Assembly: GCA_036787835.1 (NCBI GenBank)
Contig: DAIQON010000016.1
Location: forward strand, 1-24,637
Origin: DAIQON01 sp036787835
Lineage (GTDB): Bacteria; Patescibacteriota; Saccharimonadia; Saccharimonadales; UBA4665
DNA length: 24,637 bases
Direction: 5' to 3'
Position 1 is the first letter of the stretch; every line of letters begins with the position of its first letter. The position numbers and the translations under genes were made by a program. This document shows positions 13,825 to 20,710 of the stretch, in pieces. The notes under the pieces were generated by a model that was not told the origin of the DNA, searched no databases, and saw only the letters and a program-made list of their open reading frames with translations.

Positions 13825-15315
13825 ATGTTACAACGACAAAACGCGGTAATACTAGCAAGAGTATCGTCAAAGTCCCAAGAAGATGAGGGATACTCTTTAG
13901 ATTCACAGCTTAAACTATTAACTAGTTACTTTGATAGTAAGGGTATACCTGTAATTAAGACTTTTAAAATAACAGAGACAGCTTCAAAAGAACAAGGTCG
14001 TAAGGTATTTCATGAACTTCTTAGTTTTATTAAACAAAATAATGTTTATCACTTAGGTGTTGAGAAGACGGACAGGTTAACGCGTAACTATCGTGATGCA
14101 CTTGCTATTGATGATTGGTTAGAGGCAAATGAAGATCGACGGCTACACGCCGTAAAGGAAAACCTACTCTTACATAAGAATTCTAAGTCAGACGTTAAGT
14201 TTATGTGGAATATACATCTTGCAGTAGCTAAAAAATACACCGATAACCTACGCGAAGAAGCTATGAAAGGGTGGGCGGAGAAATTGGCTCAAGGATGGTT
14301 ACCGGCAACCCCTCCACTTGGTTATATGACAGTAGTTGAGAACGGTAAGCGCATCCACGTCCCTGATCCCGATACTGCTGGGCTCATGAAACAAATATTC
14401 ACTAAATATTTGGAGCCTAGTGAGTCAATTGCTTCGATAGCTGATGAGATGAACCGTATAGGACTTACGACTCGGATGAATCGTCCATATTATAAGAGTA
14501 AGGTTCAGAAGCTTTTAAAGAACCCTTTTTACATCGGCGTAAATCACTTCGACGACAAAGACTACCCAGGTGCCCAAGACCCAATCATTGCCAAAGAGCT
14601 GTTTGATATGGTGCAAAAGAAGATGCACCTAGGGCGTCCATCTGTATTAAAGAAGCATAACCCCGTATTTAAGAACCTAATTAAGTGTAAAGGTTGCGGA
14701 GGAGTTGTCACATGGCAAAAACAAAAAGGCCGTTACTACGGTGCTTGTCAGCGCAATACAGATAGCTGTCGAGGTAGAAGTTTGCTACGTGAAGATAAGC
14801 TAGAGGAAGTTATTCTTAATGAGTTAAATAAACTAGTCTGCCCATCTCCGGAAATTATTGAGTGGGTAGCCAGTTCAATGCGTGAAGAACATAAGGATAA
14901 GATAGAAAATCGAGACCATATAATAACCTCTATTAACACTCAGCTTTCTAGAATAAAGCGAATGGATGAAGAGCTATACGATGATAAGCTCTCTGGTGAT
15001 ATATCAAGAGAGAAGTACGACGACAAGCATGAATCGTTTAAGGCGCAGAAAGCCGAATTAGAAGCCAGACTTGCCAGGATTGACGATTCTATAGCAAACA
15101 ATCTGGAGAAGCGACTAGTAATACTAGAATTAGCCCAAAAAGCGTCTTCAATATACCAAACACGAACTCCGGAGCAGAAACGTCTTATAATAACCAAACT
15201 TTTTAAAGACCTAACTGCCAGTGATGGGACTGTATCTGTTAATTACACGAATTTTAGCCGAGCGATAGCTCAGAATGTTATAAAAACTAATAATTTGCTA
15301 GGAGGCAAAATATGA
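13825..15315 (+). CDS. Large serine recombinase 1
   Basis: 496 aa. Resolvase-type catalytic domain: ARVSSKSQEDEGYSLDSQ with nucleophile Ser14, and KTDRLTRN (81-88). The Recombinase domain follows (GWLPATPPLGYMTV; LLKNPFYIGVNHF), then a zinc ribbon with C288-x2-C291 and C308/C315, then a long coiled-coil region (about 345-445), the usual plan of large serine integrases. It is somewhat short, with nothing obvious missing. Weak start context; 14 nt after the small partner gene. Its TGA overlaps the ATG of a short ORF (15312) that reads into the att relic at 15385. Likely integrates and excises an inner element. Confidence 0.92.
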   Translation: MLQRQNAVILARVSSKSQEDEGYSLDSQLKLLTSYFDSKGIPVIKTFKITETASKEQGRKVFHELLSFIKQNNVYHLGVEKTDRLTRNYRDALAIDDWLEANEDRRLHAVKENLLLHKNSKSDVKFMWNIHLAVAKKYTDNLREEAMKGWAEKLAQGWLPATPPLGYMTVVENGKRIHVPDPDTAGLMKQIFTKYLEPSESIASIADEMNRIGLTTRMNRPYYKSKVQKLLKNPFYIGVNHFDDKDYPGAQDPIIAKELFDMVQKKMHLGRPSVLKKHNPVFKNLIKCKGCGGVVTWQKQKGRYYGACQRNTDSCRGRSLLREDKLEEVILNELNKLVCPSPEIIEWVASSMREEHKDKIENRDHIITSINTQLSRIKRMDEELYDDKLSGDISREKYDDKHESFKAQKAELEARLARIDDSIANNLEKRLVILELAQKASSIYQTRTPEQKRLIITKLFKDLTASDGTVSVNYTNFSRAIAQNVIKTNNLLGGKI

Positions 15316-15454
15316 GTAACCAAACCAATAAAAAAGCCCCATTTAACTGGGGTGATAAGAAGCTAGTTCGGGAGTTGCGTTCGATTTGGCTGGGTATAAG
15401 GGACGATTTTCGAACCTTTTTGATATGAACACGTAAGTTTGTATTGTCTTGCAT
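15287..15454 (-). CDS. Short ORF behind RNA leader copy 2, cut at the att relic
   Basis: ATG 15452-15454 has a strong SD (GGAGG, 15461-15465) at the end of RNA leader copy 2, in the same arrangement as the DUF7249-like gene behind copy 1. Only the first 20-odd codons (MQDNTNLRVHIKKVRKSSLI) lie outside the att relic; the rest is antisense to the end of recombinase 1 and the relic itself and looks meaningless. Probably the start of a gene severed by integration. Confidence 0.4.
   Translation of the reverse strand: MQDNTNLRVHIKKVRKSSLIPSQIERNSRTSFLSPQLNGAFLLVWLLIFCLLANY
15312..15428 (+). CDS. 38-aa ORF overlapping recombinase 1, running into the att relic
   Basis: ATG overlaps the TGA of recombinase 1 (ATGA) and has a perfect SD AGGAGG (15299-15304) 7 nt upstream, so it is probably translated. 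Begins MSNQTNKKAPFNWGDKKLVR; the last 14 residues come from the tRNA-end relic. Joined across the 15385/477 pair, the frame would change its last residues. Perhaps the cut front of a longer gene or an excision-state-dependent peptide. Confidence 0.4.
   Translation: MSNQTNKKAPFNWGDKKLVRELRSIWLGIRDDFRTFLI
15329..15354 (-). terminator. Rho-independent terminator (minus strand)
   Basis: On the minus strand CCCCA and TGGGG form a stem around a short loop (AGTTAAA region) and are followed by CTTTTTT. It would stop transcripts initiated from RNA leader copy 2 before they run antisense into recombinase 1. Confidence 0.65.
15385..15416 (-). repeat. Decayed tRNA-Gln 3'-end copy (att relic 4)
   Basis: Reads like the tRNA-Gln end: discriminator C, acceptor TGGGTAT, T stem AAGGG, then a T loop enlarged by about 5 nt (ACGATTTTCGAA) and CC. 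The first 16 bases match 477-492 with one change. It lies 70 nt after recombinase 1, as the tRNA itself lies at the end of recombinase 2, so it is probably attR of an inner or older element. Confidence 0.6.
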
Positions 15455-15577
15455 TTTACACCTCCTTTACGTAACGGGTATAAGACGCTTACCGCATGCT
15501 TCGTAGGCAAGGTGAAGACATAGTACTACCTTGCCGGAGATGATCGGGATGTAAACAAAGAGACTACGTAAAGATAA
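15451..15577 (-). ncRNA. Structured RNA leader, copy 2 (inverted)
   Basis: Shares five identical blocks (8 to 28 nt) with copy 1 at 11036-11154, in the opposite orientation. P1 is 9 bp (15565-15573 with 15465-15473); P3 is a perfect GGCAAGGT/ACCTTGCC, where copy 1 has a G-T pair; P2 is eroded. The invariant ATCTCC can pair with the SD GGAGGT (one G-T). ATG follows at 15454. Changes fall in loops or keep pairing, which supports a functional RNA. Confidence 0.7.
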
Positions 15578-15639
15578 GGCAACGCTAAGCACGAGCCTTT
15601 TTATGCAATTGGCGTGTTGAATCTGGGTATAAATATGCT

Positions 15640-15868
15640 AGAATGTAGCCAAAGCGTTGAAGGGGTATCCCGCCCTGGAGCTGCCTGTGATAAACAGTGA
15701 CGGAAGCTCGACCGTAAAATAGAGACACTGATGTCGACCTAGGTTAGAGTCAGTTAGTAAGGCTACTTAACAGTAATGTTATAGCAAAAGCAGGATGGTA
15801 CCACGAGAAGCCTCGTTCTTGCTAAACACTAGAGATGTTTATAGTGTTTGGTGAAAACGAGGTTTTTA
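15640..15868 (+). promoter_or_regulatory. T-box leader controlling csaA-proS
   Basis: Outer Stem I pairs GTAGCC (15645-15650) with GGCTAC (15761-15766). The T-box motif GCAGGATGGTACCACGAG is at 15789-15806; its TGGT would pair with an ACCA tRNA end, as tRNA-Pro has. An antiterminator (TAGCAA 15782-15787 with TTGCTA 15819-15824) excludes the terminator CCTCGTT/AACGAGG (15811-15817 with 15856-15862, inner stem AAACACT/AGTGTTT) followed by TTTTTATT. Uncharged tRNA should allow read-through. The specifier was not identified with confidence (CCT at 15738-15740 is a candidate). A likely -10 is TATAAA (15628-15633). Confidence 0.9.
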
Positions 15869-15891
15869 TTATTTACTAAAGGAGTGCCATC

Positions 15892-16227
15892 ATGCAAATT
15901 ACGTATAAAGACTTTGAAAAAGTTGACATAAGAGTCGGCAAAATTATTGAAGTTCAAGACTTCCCTGAAGCCCGTAAGCCAGCCTATAAGCTAATCATAG
16001 ATTTTGGAGCTGAAATCGGTACTAAGAAGTCGTCTGCTCAGATTGTTCATCACTACACTAAAGATGAGCTACAAAACAGGCTTGTAATGGGTGTTGTAAA
16101 CTTCCCACCCAAACAAATAGGCCCATTCATTTCTGAATCATTAACATTAGGATTCCCTGATGAAGAAGGCCATGTTGTACTAGCTGAACCCAACAAAGTA
16201 GTATCTTTGGGAAGTAGGTTGTTTTAA
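15892..16227 (+). CDS. csaA: CsaA-like tRNA-binding protein
   Basis: 111 aa, full length for CsaA: an OB-fold EMAP/Trbp-type domain. DFEKVDIRVGKIIEVQDFPE at the start, then LIIDFGAEIGTKKSSAQIV, the NFPPKQIGPFISESLTLGF segment and a VVLAEPNKVVSLGSRLF end are typical. CsaA dimers bind tRNA and have been described as export chaperones. SD AAAGGAG lies upstream. It is the first gene behind the T-box leader; its stop overlaps the proS start (TAATG), so the two are co-translated. The pairing with an aminoacyl-tRNA synthetase fits a tRNA-binding role. Confidence 0.92.
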   Translation: MQITYKDFEKVDIRVGKIIEVQDFPEARKPAYKLIIDFGAEIGTKKSSAQIVHHYTKDELQNRLVMGVVNFPPKQIGPFISESLTLGFPDEEGHVVLAEPNKVVSLGSRLF

Positions 16228-17648
16228 TGGCATATGCTAATCAATTACCAAAAAAGTCTGACGATATGTCAGGATGGTACAACACGCTTGTACTCCAATC
16301 AGAACTAGCTGATTACGGAGCTGCTAAAGGCACCATGATAATGCGACCTTATGGCTATGCGATATGGGAGCTTATTCACCAGCAACTTGATGAAGCTTTT
16401 AAGGCTAAGGGGGTAAGTAATGCTTACTTTCCTATGTTCATACCTGAAAGTCTTATTAAACGAGAAGCTTCACACCTAGAGGGTTTTTCACCAGAGCTTG
16501 CTGTGGTTACCATTGGTGGTGGTGAAGAGCTGCAAGAGAAGCTAATTGTACGTCCTACAAGTGAGACTGTCATGTACGAAGCTTATTCTAAATGGATAAA
16601 GTCTTGGCGAGATTTACCAGTAATGATTAATCAATGGAATAGCGCTGTTAGATGGGAAAAGCGTACTTATCTATTCCTTAGAACTACCGAGTTTTTATGG
16701 CAAGAAGGCCACACTGCCCATGCTGCACATGATGAAGCTCGTGATATACAAAAATGGGCTATGGATTCTTACGAGAAACTATTCCTGGACTTCTTTGCTC
16801 TACCTGGCTACATTGGCTCAAAGTCCAAGACCGAAACCTTTGCTGGTGCCGACAATACCATGACATACGAAATCCTAATGCCTGGCGGTAAAGCTCTGCA
16901 AAGTGCCACCTCACATGATTTAGGTCAAAACTTTGCAAAGGCGTTTCATGTTAAGTTTCAAAGCAAAGAAGGTGACACTCAGTTTGTGTGGCAGACTAGT
17001 TGGGGTCTATCCACTCGTTCAATAGGTGGCCTAATTATGGCTCACGGCGACGACAAAGGCTTAAGACTACCACCTAAACTTGCACCAATTCAGGCCATAG
17101 TCATTCCGGTCAAGTCGGACGATATCGTAATTACTGAATATGGGAACAAAATAGTTAATAGTCTTAAGAAAGTTGGCATTAGAGCAGATTTTGATACTCG
17201 TGATGGTGAGTCGTTAGGCTTCAAAATTAACAAGTGGGAGCTAAAAGGAGTACCCGTTAGATTAGAGATAGGCCAAAAGGAGATAGACTCACAGTCCGTA
17301 AAAATTGTAAGACGTGACAATAACGAATCTCAAGTAATTGGACTGGTCAAACTAACTATTAAGGTTAGCGAACAGCTTAATGAAATACAGGCATCTATGC
17401 TAGCTCAGGCTAAAAGTTTTCTTCTAGAAAACACTCTAACAGTCTCATCCTACAAGCAATTTCAGGAAGCTATGCTGAACAGCAAAGGCTTCTTAATAGC
17501 CTTCTGGTGTGGTAATCCTGAATGTGAAGCTGCAATAAAGGAACAAACCAAAGCCACTACACGTTGCTTAAAAGATATTGGCAATGACAACTGTATTTAC
17601 TGTGGTAAGACCGCAACTGAACAATGGTACTTTGCTCAGGCCTACTAA
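16227..17648 (+). CDS. proS: Prolyl-tRNA synthetase, archaeal/eukaryote-like type
   Basis: 473 aa, the length of the short ProRS type without the bacterial editing insertion. Class II motifs: motif 2 around SAVRWEKR (residues 139-146) continuing FLRTTEFLWQEGHTAHA; motif 3 region GGLIMAHGDDKGLRLPPKLA; RPTSE at 109-113. A C-terminal zinc-binding domain has C428, C433, C456 and C459, and the protein ends in Tyr, both features of this subtype. It charges tRNA-Pro. Control by the T-box at 15640-15868 is expected to respond to uncharged tRNA. Whether this is the cell's only ProRS or an extra copy carried by the island cannot be told from this window. Confidence 0.95.
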   Translation: MAYANQLPKKSDDMSGWYNTLVLQSELADYGAAKGTMIMRPYGYAIWELIHQQLDEAFKAKGVSNAYFPMFIPESLIKREASHLEGFSPELAVVTIGGGEELQEKLIVRPTSETVMYEAYSKWIKSWRDLPVMINQWNSAVRWEKRTYLFLRTTEFLWQEGHTAHAAHDEARDIQKWAMDSYEKLFLDFFALPGYIGSKSKTETFAGADNTMTYEILMPGGKALQSATSHDLGQNFAKAFHVKFQSKEGDTQFVWQTSWGLSTRSIGGLIMAHGDDKGLRLPPKLAPIQAIVIPVKSDDIVITEYGNKIVNSLKKVGIRADFDTRDGESLGFKINKWELKGVPVRLEIGQKEIDSQSVKIVRRDNNESQVIGLVKLTIKVSEQLNEIQASMLAQAKSFLLENTLTVSSYKQFQEAMLNSKGFLIAFWCGNPECEAAIKEQTKATTRCLKDIGNDNCIYCGKTATEQWYFAQAY

Positions 17649-17674
17649 ACACTGCTGCTTACAAACTATTGGAT

Positions 17675-17779
17675 CTAGCCTAGCATTAACTCGTCAAAGC
17701 CAATTTCAGGATCAGCTTCACGCTTAAACGTAATGTCGTCTAGAATACCAATTACAAGCTCATATGTAGTTCTGATGAA
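17675..17779 (-). pseudogene. 3' relic of an unknown gene
   Basis: Frame without start codon ending at TAG (17675-17677), reading TTYELVIGILDDITFKREAD, then PEIGFDELMLG. Good coding character, with a stop 105 nt upstream. Probably the tail of a gene lost when the neighbouring cargo was inserted. Family not recognised. Confidence 0.4.
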
Positions 17780-17826
17780 TTAGAGCAATTTAATAAGCAT
17801 GTAACATACTATTAAAGGAGATTAAC

Positions 17827-18741
17827 GTGAATATTGATTTAAAAGTAGTTTCTAAACAACTTAAAGACCAATATGGCCTTATAGATTCAACCTGCAAAAA
17901 CTTAAATACGCTTGCAAATTACGCGATTGAGGTAACAACTTCTAACGGACAACACTTTGCGCTCAAGATATATAATCCGGCGTCTCGTAATAAATTTGAG
18001 GTACAGTGGGAAATTGACCTCACTCTCCATCTCATTAAGAATAACGTACCAGTGGCAAAACCAGTATCTGGTAAGGGTGGCTATTTGCAATCGTTTAAAG
18101 TAAATAACCAGGAACTAGTTGCCGTGCTATTCGAATGGGCGGCAGGTGAAAAACCTAAGCCAGAACTCAGTACCTATACTTTAATCGGAGAAGCCGCTGC
18201 GCAAATACATAACGCTGCCGATACTTTTAAATCAGAACTATCCCGCGAAAAGTATGACATACACGAACTTATTGACGACCAACTTGAGCGAATGAGAACA
18301 CCACTTGAAGAAAGCGGTCAATGGCAACGAGTGTTTGACCTAACCGAACGGATGCGGAAAATTATTACCAACCCTAACCTAGACTACGGAATTATTCATA
18401 ATGACTTAACACTTGATAATGTTCATCGAAATGGTGATATACTCACTGTTTTTGATTTGGACAGTGCTGCCGAGTCTTGGCGCGCAGCAGAACCATGGGG
18501 TGTACTTAGGGCTTCGGAAGAACGCTTTAAGGCTTGGCTGGACGGCTATCGTTCAATTAGAGAGTTTAGTCAAGATGACGAGAAAGCAGTAGCGGCTTTT
18601 AGTATTGTTGAAGATATTAGAAATGTCGTATGGAAGCTTGGATTCGCTCGTTCGTCACGTGGTAAGCCTTTGATGTTAACGGCAGATTTACCGCAAACAG
18701 TTGATGAGTGGCTAAAATGGGAACAAAATAAAATCAGCTAA
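17827..18741 (+). CDS. APH/choline-kinase-fold phosphotransferase
   Basis: 304 aa from GTG with SD AAAGGAG 6 nt upstream. Protein-kinase-like fold: ATP-lysine candidate K47 in FALKIYNP, catalytic loop HNDLTLDN (His191, Asp193, Asn198), metal-binding Asp in FDLDSA (Asp210/Asp212). This belongs to the broad aminoglycoside phosphotransferase/homoserine- or choline-kinase group (Pfam APH); the small-molecule substrate cannot be named. It need not be a resistance enzyme. No operon partner overlaps it; a gene-tail relic follows (18764-18840). Confidence 0.85.
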   Translation: MNIDLKVVSKQLKDQYGLIDSTCKNLNTLANYAIEVTTSNGQHFALKIYNPASRNKFEVQWEIDLTLHLIKNNVPVAKPVSGKGGYLQSFKVNNQELVAVLFEWAAGEKPKPELSTYTLIGEAAAQIHNAADTFKSELSREKYDIHELIDDQLERMRTPLEESGQWQRVFDLTERMRKIITNPNLDYGIIHNDLTLDNVHRNGDILTVFDLDSAAESWRAAEPWGVLRASEERFKAWLDGYRSIREFSQDDEKAVAAFSIVEDIRNVVWKLGFARSSRGKPLMLTADLPQTVDEWLKWEQNKIS

Positions 18742-18763
18742 TGAAATAAATGCTGCCTGAATT

Positions 18764-18840
18764 CTAGTAGACATGGCCATTACCGCGGATCTCAAATGTC
18801 AGATTAGTTAACTCCTCTGTTTCGAGAAGTTTTGTTATTA
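18764..18840 (-). repeat. Gene-tail relic, copy 1
   Basis: The minus strand reads ITKLLETEELTNLTFEIRGN, then GHVY and a stop (18764-18766), with no start codon. A more decayed copy occurs at 19387-19447. Each copy follows a plus-strand kinase gene, so the pair marks a duplicated insertion context, similar in principle to repeats R1-R4. Confidence 0.5.
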
Positions 18841-18850
18841 TTAAGCCATT

Positions 18851-19384
18851 ATGTCACTTGTTTATATAACTGGTATTTCTGGCTCAGGTAAGTCATCAGT
18901 CATGAAGGAGTTAGAGAAGCATGGCTTTGAGGCTCACGGTGTTGATGAGGAAGGTTTTGCGGATTGGATTGACCGAGATACAGGTATGGCCGTGCCTTTC
19001 CCACATTACGATATTAACGTTAATGTTCATGACTGGTACAGAAAACATCGTTGGGTATTGAGCGAGAAAAGAATAGGTGAATTAAAAGAGTATGCCGACA
19101 AAGCTAATAGAGTAGTTTTTCTTGCAGGTACTGCAGACGGTGAAGATAAAGTCTGGCACTTCTTTAACAAGGTTATTACTCTTTCTGTTGATGAAGCCAC
19201 AATGCGACAGAGACTTGAGCAAAGACCAGATAATCACTTTGGTAAAACGGCTGAAGAGATGGCCGATATTTTAAAATGGCTCAAAGATCATAACGACAAC
19301 TATCAAAACTTCGGAGCTTTCGTAGTTGATGCAACCAGACCGCTTAATCAAGTGGTCGATGATGTGATTAATCTAGCCGAGTGA
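18851..19384 (+). CDS. P-loop kinase-like NTPase, unknown substrate
   Basis: 177 aa. Walker A GISGSGKSS (residues 8-16) at the very N-terminus after VYIT, as in shikimate/adenylate/gluconate-type kinases; later VVFLAGTADG is the second core strand, and RQRLEQRPDNHFGK the arginine-rich lid region. It should phosphorylate a small molecule or nucleotide; the substrate is unknown. No SD; a -10-like TTATTA lies 7 nt before the ATG, consistent with a leaderless mRNA. Length and fold are complete. Confidence 0.8.
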   Translation: MSLVYITGISGSGKSSVMKELEKHGFEAHGVDEEGFADWIDRDTGMAVPFPHYDINVNVHDWYRKHRWVLSEKRIGELKEYADKANRVVFLAGTADGEDKVWHFFNKVITLSVDEATMRQRLEQRPDNHFGKTAEEMADILKWLKDHNDNYQNFGAFVVDATRPLNQVVDDVINLAE

Positions 19385-19386
19385 CT

Positions 19387-19447
19387 CTAGTAGACGCCAT
19401 AATTATCACGGCGGACCTACATTAGGAACTCTGTTATTTTATTTGCT
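19387..19447 (-). repeat. Gene-tail relic, copy 2
   Basis: Decayed version of 18764-18840: shared bases include TCTAGTAGAC at the same end; the frame now reads ITEFLM, stop, VRRDNYGVY, stop, against ETEELTNLTFEIRGNGHVY in copy 1. Confidence 0.45.
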
Positions 19448-19468
19448 CTAGTATAGCCTTCGGTAAAT

Positions 19469-20368
19469 TTATAGAACGAGTATGTCTAAAGTCTGTGCTA
19501 CGCGCAGTGCATGCTCAGGGCCTTTGACTTCGCCAACACTCCAGACAGCCGACAACATTGTTTGAGCAAAACACCAATCTAGAATACGCTGAGGGTCAAA
19601 ATTGAGTTCTTGTGATAGAGTAATGATTCTTTGTCGAAGGAGTGGCGCTAGATCAGTTACTTCTTTTAGCTTTTCATAAGGGTTACGAATCATGGCTGCA
19701 ACTTCATAGGCTGGTTCTGCTGCTATACCTTTAGGGTCAATTGCTACCCATCCACGTTCACCTGAATCCAAAATATTATCATGGTGCAAGTCGCCATGAA
19801 CAAGCATAGCCGGAGCAGATGTTGCAATCAGCCTTTCGAATAGTTGCTCAGCTTTAGTAACTAACGACATCGGGAGGGGGCTCTGCTCGGCTGTGTACCA
19901 TTTTTTGTACTGGGGTATAGCTGAAGCCCAGTCTTCTATAGTGATAAACTTGTGGTTTGCAGGTAGAGGCTTGTGTAACTGCCTCATTACTCTAGCAATT
20001 ATCTTAGTTGCATCATTGTCGTCATCAAGGGATGATAGGGCATTCCCTGGAGTAATTCGCTCAATCAAAATTACAGATTTTTCTTCATCTGCTTCGAGCA
20101 GTTGTGCAATACCTTCACCGTTGAATACCTTTAACGCTGCAATCTCTGATTTAAATTCACGATCTGTCGGATAGCCAATCTTTAAAACTGCTTGCGTACC
20201 GTCTGCACGTGTTACCGGAGCAACATAGTTATAACTCAAAGGAAATGGTGCTAAGACTTCGACTGACCATTGTTGTTCATGCTCCTCTATTAGAGCAGGT
20301 ATGTTTTTAAGCCAAGCTGCTCCTTCTTCTCCATAGCTCAAGGCATTTTTTTCAAAGTGATCGTCCAT
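19469..20368 (-). CDS. APH(6)/hydroxyurea-type kinase (streptomycin 6-kinase-like)
   Basis: 299 aa. Matches the plan of the APH(6)-hur family: AVLKIGYPTDREFKSEIAAL with K63, then ILIERITPGNALSSL, the catalytic LVHGDLHHDNIL (His191, Asp193, Asn198) and AIDPKGIAAEPAYEVAAMIR, where IDPKG and EPAYE are the family signature. Known members phosphorylate streptomycin or hydroxyurea; many environmental relatives have unknown substrates, so resistance is possible but unproven. An extended -10 TGATATAAT ends 9 nt before the ATG. It is convergent with the P-loop kinase gene. Confidence 0.85.
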   Translation of the reverse strand: MDDHFEKNALSYGEEGAAWLKNIPALIEEHEQQWSVEVLAPFPLSYNYVAPVTRADGTQAVLKIGYPTDREFKSEIAALKVFNGEGIAQLLEADEEKSVILIERITPGNALSSLDDDNDATKIIARVMRQLHKPLPANHKFITIEDWASAIPQYKKWYTAEQSPLPMSLVTKAEQLFERLIATSAPAMLVHGDLHHDNILDSGERGWVAIDPKGIAAEPAYEVAAMIRNPYEKLKEVTDLAPLLRQRIITLSQELNFDPQRILDWCFAQTMLSAVWSVGEVKGPEHALRVAQTLDILVL

Positions 20369-20458
20369 TGTTTCTTGATTATATCAGAACAAAAAAGGCC
20401 TACTATGAGCCTCCTGTAGTGCTAGTGGTTGACCGAACAAAAAAAGGATCTGTACTCA

Positions 20459-20710
20459 TTACCAATCATAATCAGGGCTTAGCCTAAACATCTCAACTTC
20501 AGCTCTTTCGATCGTAGGAGTAATAGTATTGTGTTTAATCATATATGGAAGTTCGGAGATATCCGCAATATTCATTGCTTTGATTGCTTCTTCATTTAGC
20601 CATTTGGAATTCCATAGCTCAGAGTTTTTTATATTATCTATGACAAGTTCCGTTAGTCTATCTTGAAAAGTATGTTTAATACCTAACGGCCAGATATTCT
20701 TTGCAGCCAT
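20459..20710 (-). CDS. C-terminal part of the reverse transcriptase in another frame
   Basis: 83 aa. Overlaps the end of the RT frame by 28 nt and lies in its -1 frame. The sequence (DRLTELVIDNIKNSELWNSK, WLNEEAIKAMN) looks like the helical C-terminus that related RTs carry directly after the segment matching LIDLWLQRI. Either one base was lost or gained near 20690-20715, or the two parts are made as separate coupled chains (the ATG at 20710 has no SD). I favour a frameshifted single gene, from memory of the family's length of about 500 aa. Confidence 0.6.
   Translation of the reverse strand: MAAKNIWPLGIKHTFQDRLTELVIDNIKNSELWNSKWLNEEAIKAMNIADISELPYMIKHNTITPTIERAEVEMFRLSPDYDW

Noticed and set aside
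20683..20710. Programmed -1 frameshift in the RT
   Set aside because: No canonical slippery heptamer or downstream stem was found; listed only as a frame break.
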